From Deltaproteobacteria bacterium (lineage in GTDB: Bacteria > Desulfobacterota > DAOWNY01): a stretch of DNA of 5,242 nucleotides. Of this stretch, positions 4,868 through 5,242 are shown in pieces (positions within the stretch are counted from its first letter, which is position 1; each line of letters opens with the position of its first letter). The notes beneath the pieces were generated by a model. It searched no databases. It worked only from the letters and a program-made list of their open reading frames with translations, and was not told the DNA's origin. Both the position numbers and the translations under genes were made by a program. The stretch is from NCBI GenBank assembly GCA_030642325.1, contig DAOWNY010000136.1:1-5242 (forward strand), written 5' to 3'.

Positions 4868-5242
4868 TTATTTTACTTCAAAGGTCAGTATGGTGGCATA
4901 TTGATCCACATCGCATTCTGATTTGTCTTCGTGTTGTTCCTTATATGGAACCTTAACCCACCAGATACCGGGATTTGTAATTCGAATCCCGGCTATACCC
5001 TCATGATCGGTTTTGGTTGTATAGGCATAATCCTCTTTTGTGGAGAATCCCACATAAGTGGCATACACAAATTCACCGGCAAGGGGTTTACCTTTAAATA
5101 TTACCTTGATCGGCAGATAATCTCCGCTCTTAATCATACCTGGGTCTTGCTGGGGCACCATTTCAATGGTCTGTCCCAACACGGTTTTGTAGGCGTTTCC
5201 CCCGGCCTTACCTGCCTGCAAAATCGCCTTGGCAAAAAACTC
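4868..5242 (-). CDS. DUF4198 periplasmic protein, NikK-like, C-terminal 124 residues (cut by right edge)
   Basis: The frame is open to the right edge, so the gene starts outside the window. The first visible residues read EFFAKAILQAGKAGG, and the TTG at 5221 is an internal leucine rather than a start. The sequence has the conserved course of the DUF4198 family: EFFAKA, then a VLGQTIEMVPQQDPG strand, then LPIKVIFKGKPLAGEFVYAT, then TKTDHEGIAGIRI, a GIWWVKVPY strand, and a final acidic turn and strand, DVDQYATILTFEVK. DUF4198 proteins are periplasmic beta-sandwich proteins found with nickel/cobalt ECF importers (NikK) and with TonB-dependent receptors. The signal peptide is expected in the missing part. 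The next gene, NikL-like, follows 56 nt later on the same strand, which supports a shared function. HEDKSECDVD near the end offers His, Cys and acidic side chains that could bind metal, but this is unproven. Confidence 0.9.
   Translation of the reverse strand, partial: EFFAKAILQAGKAGGNAYKTVLGQTIEMVPQQDPGMIKSGDYLPIKVIFKGKPLAGEFVYATYVGFSTKEDYAYTTKTDHEGIAGIRITNPGIWWVKVPYKEQHEDKSECDVDQYATILTFEVK

Noticed and set aside
5219..5221. TTG as the start of the DUF4198 gene
   Set aside because: The frame remains open to the edge with family-like residues (EFFAKAI) upstream and no Shine-Dalgarno site is visible, so the TTG is an internal leucine codon and the gene is truncated by the window.

Overview
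The window reads as a piece of a chromosomal locus from a Gram-negative anaerobe, most likely a sulfate- or metal-reducing member of the Desulfobacterota. The evidence is an outer-membrane TonB-dependent receptor (so a diderm cell), an FmdE-family protein with a C-terminal zinc ribbon, two periplasmic proteins resembling accessory parts of nickel/cobalt ECF-type importers, moderate base composition, and intergenic debris of a kind seen in such genomes. The taxonomic call is inference; no rRNA or tRNA is present to anchor it.

Every gene I can support lies on the minus strand, so the locus is read from right to left. In that order: (1) the C-terminal part of a DUF4198 / NikK-like periplasmic protein, cut by the right edge (4868-5242); (2) a 157-residue secreted, single-pass membrane-anchored NikL-like protein (4338-4811); (3) a 294-nt spacer with a repeat copy and a cluster of perfect palindromes (4044-4337); (4) an FmdE-family protein with an extra N-terminal domain and a zinc ribbon (3078-4043); (5) a 603-nt spacer (2475-3077) that holds the decayed N-terminus of a second TonB-dependent receptor, a REP-like hairpin, the other repeat copy and a possible four-helix-bundle remnant; (6) an intact 766-residue TonB-dependent receptor (174-2474); (7) the first 44 codons of a probable class I SAM-dependent methyltransferase, cut by the left edge (1-132).

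A reasonable working model is a metal-acquisition or metal-handling locus. The receptor would carry a metal chelate or corrinoid across the outer membrane. The two periplasmic proteins would belong to an inner-membrane Ni/Co-type importer whose permease and ATPase lie outside the window. The FmdE protein and methyltransferase would act in the cytoplasm on the metal, the chelate or a cofactor. The substrate cannot be read from this sequence.

The least expected content is between the genes: an unannotated TonB-receptor relic directly after fmdE, a 74-bp repeat shared by the two spacers with a 40-bp identical core, an 11-bp inverted repeat bracketing one copy, and three perfect palindromes packed into 34 bp upstream of the FmdE gene.
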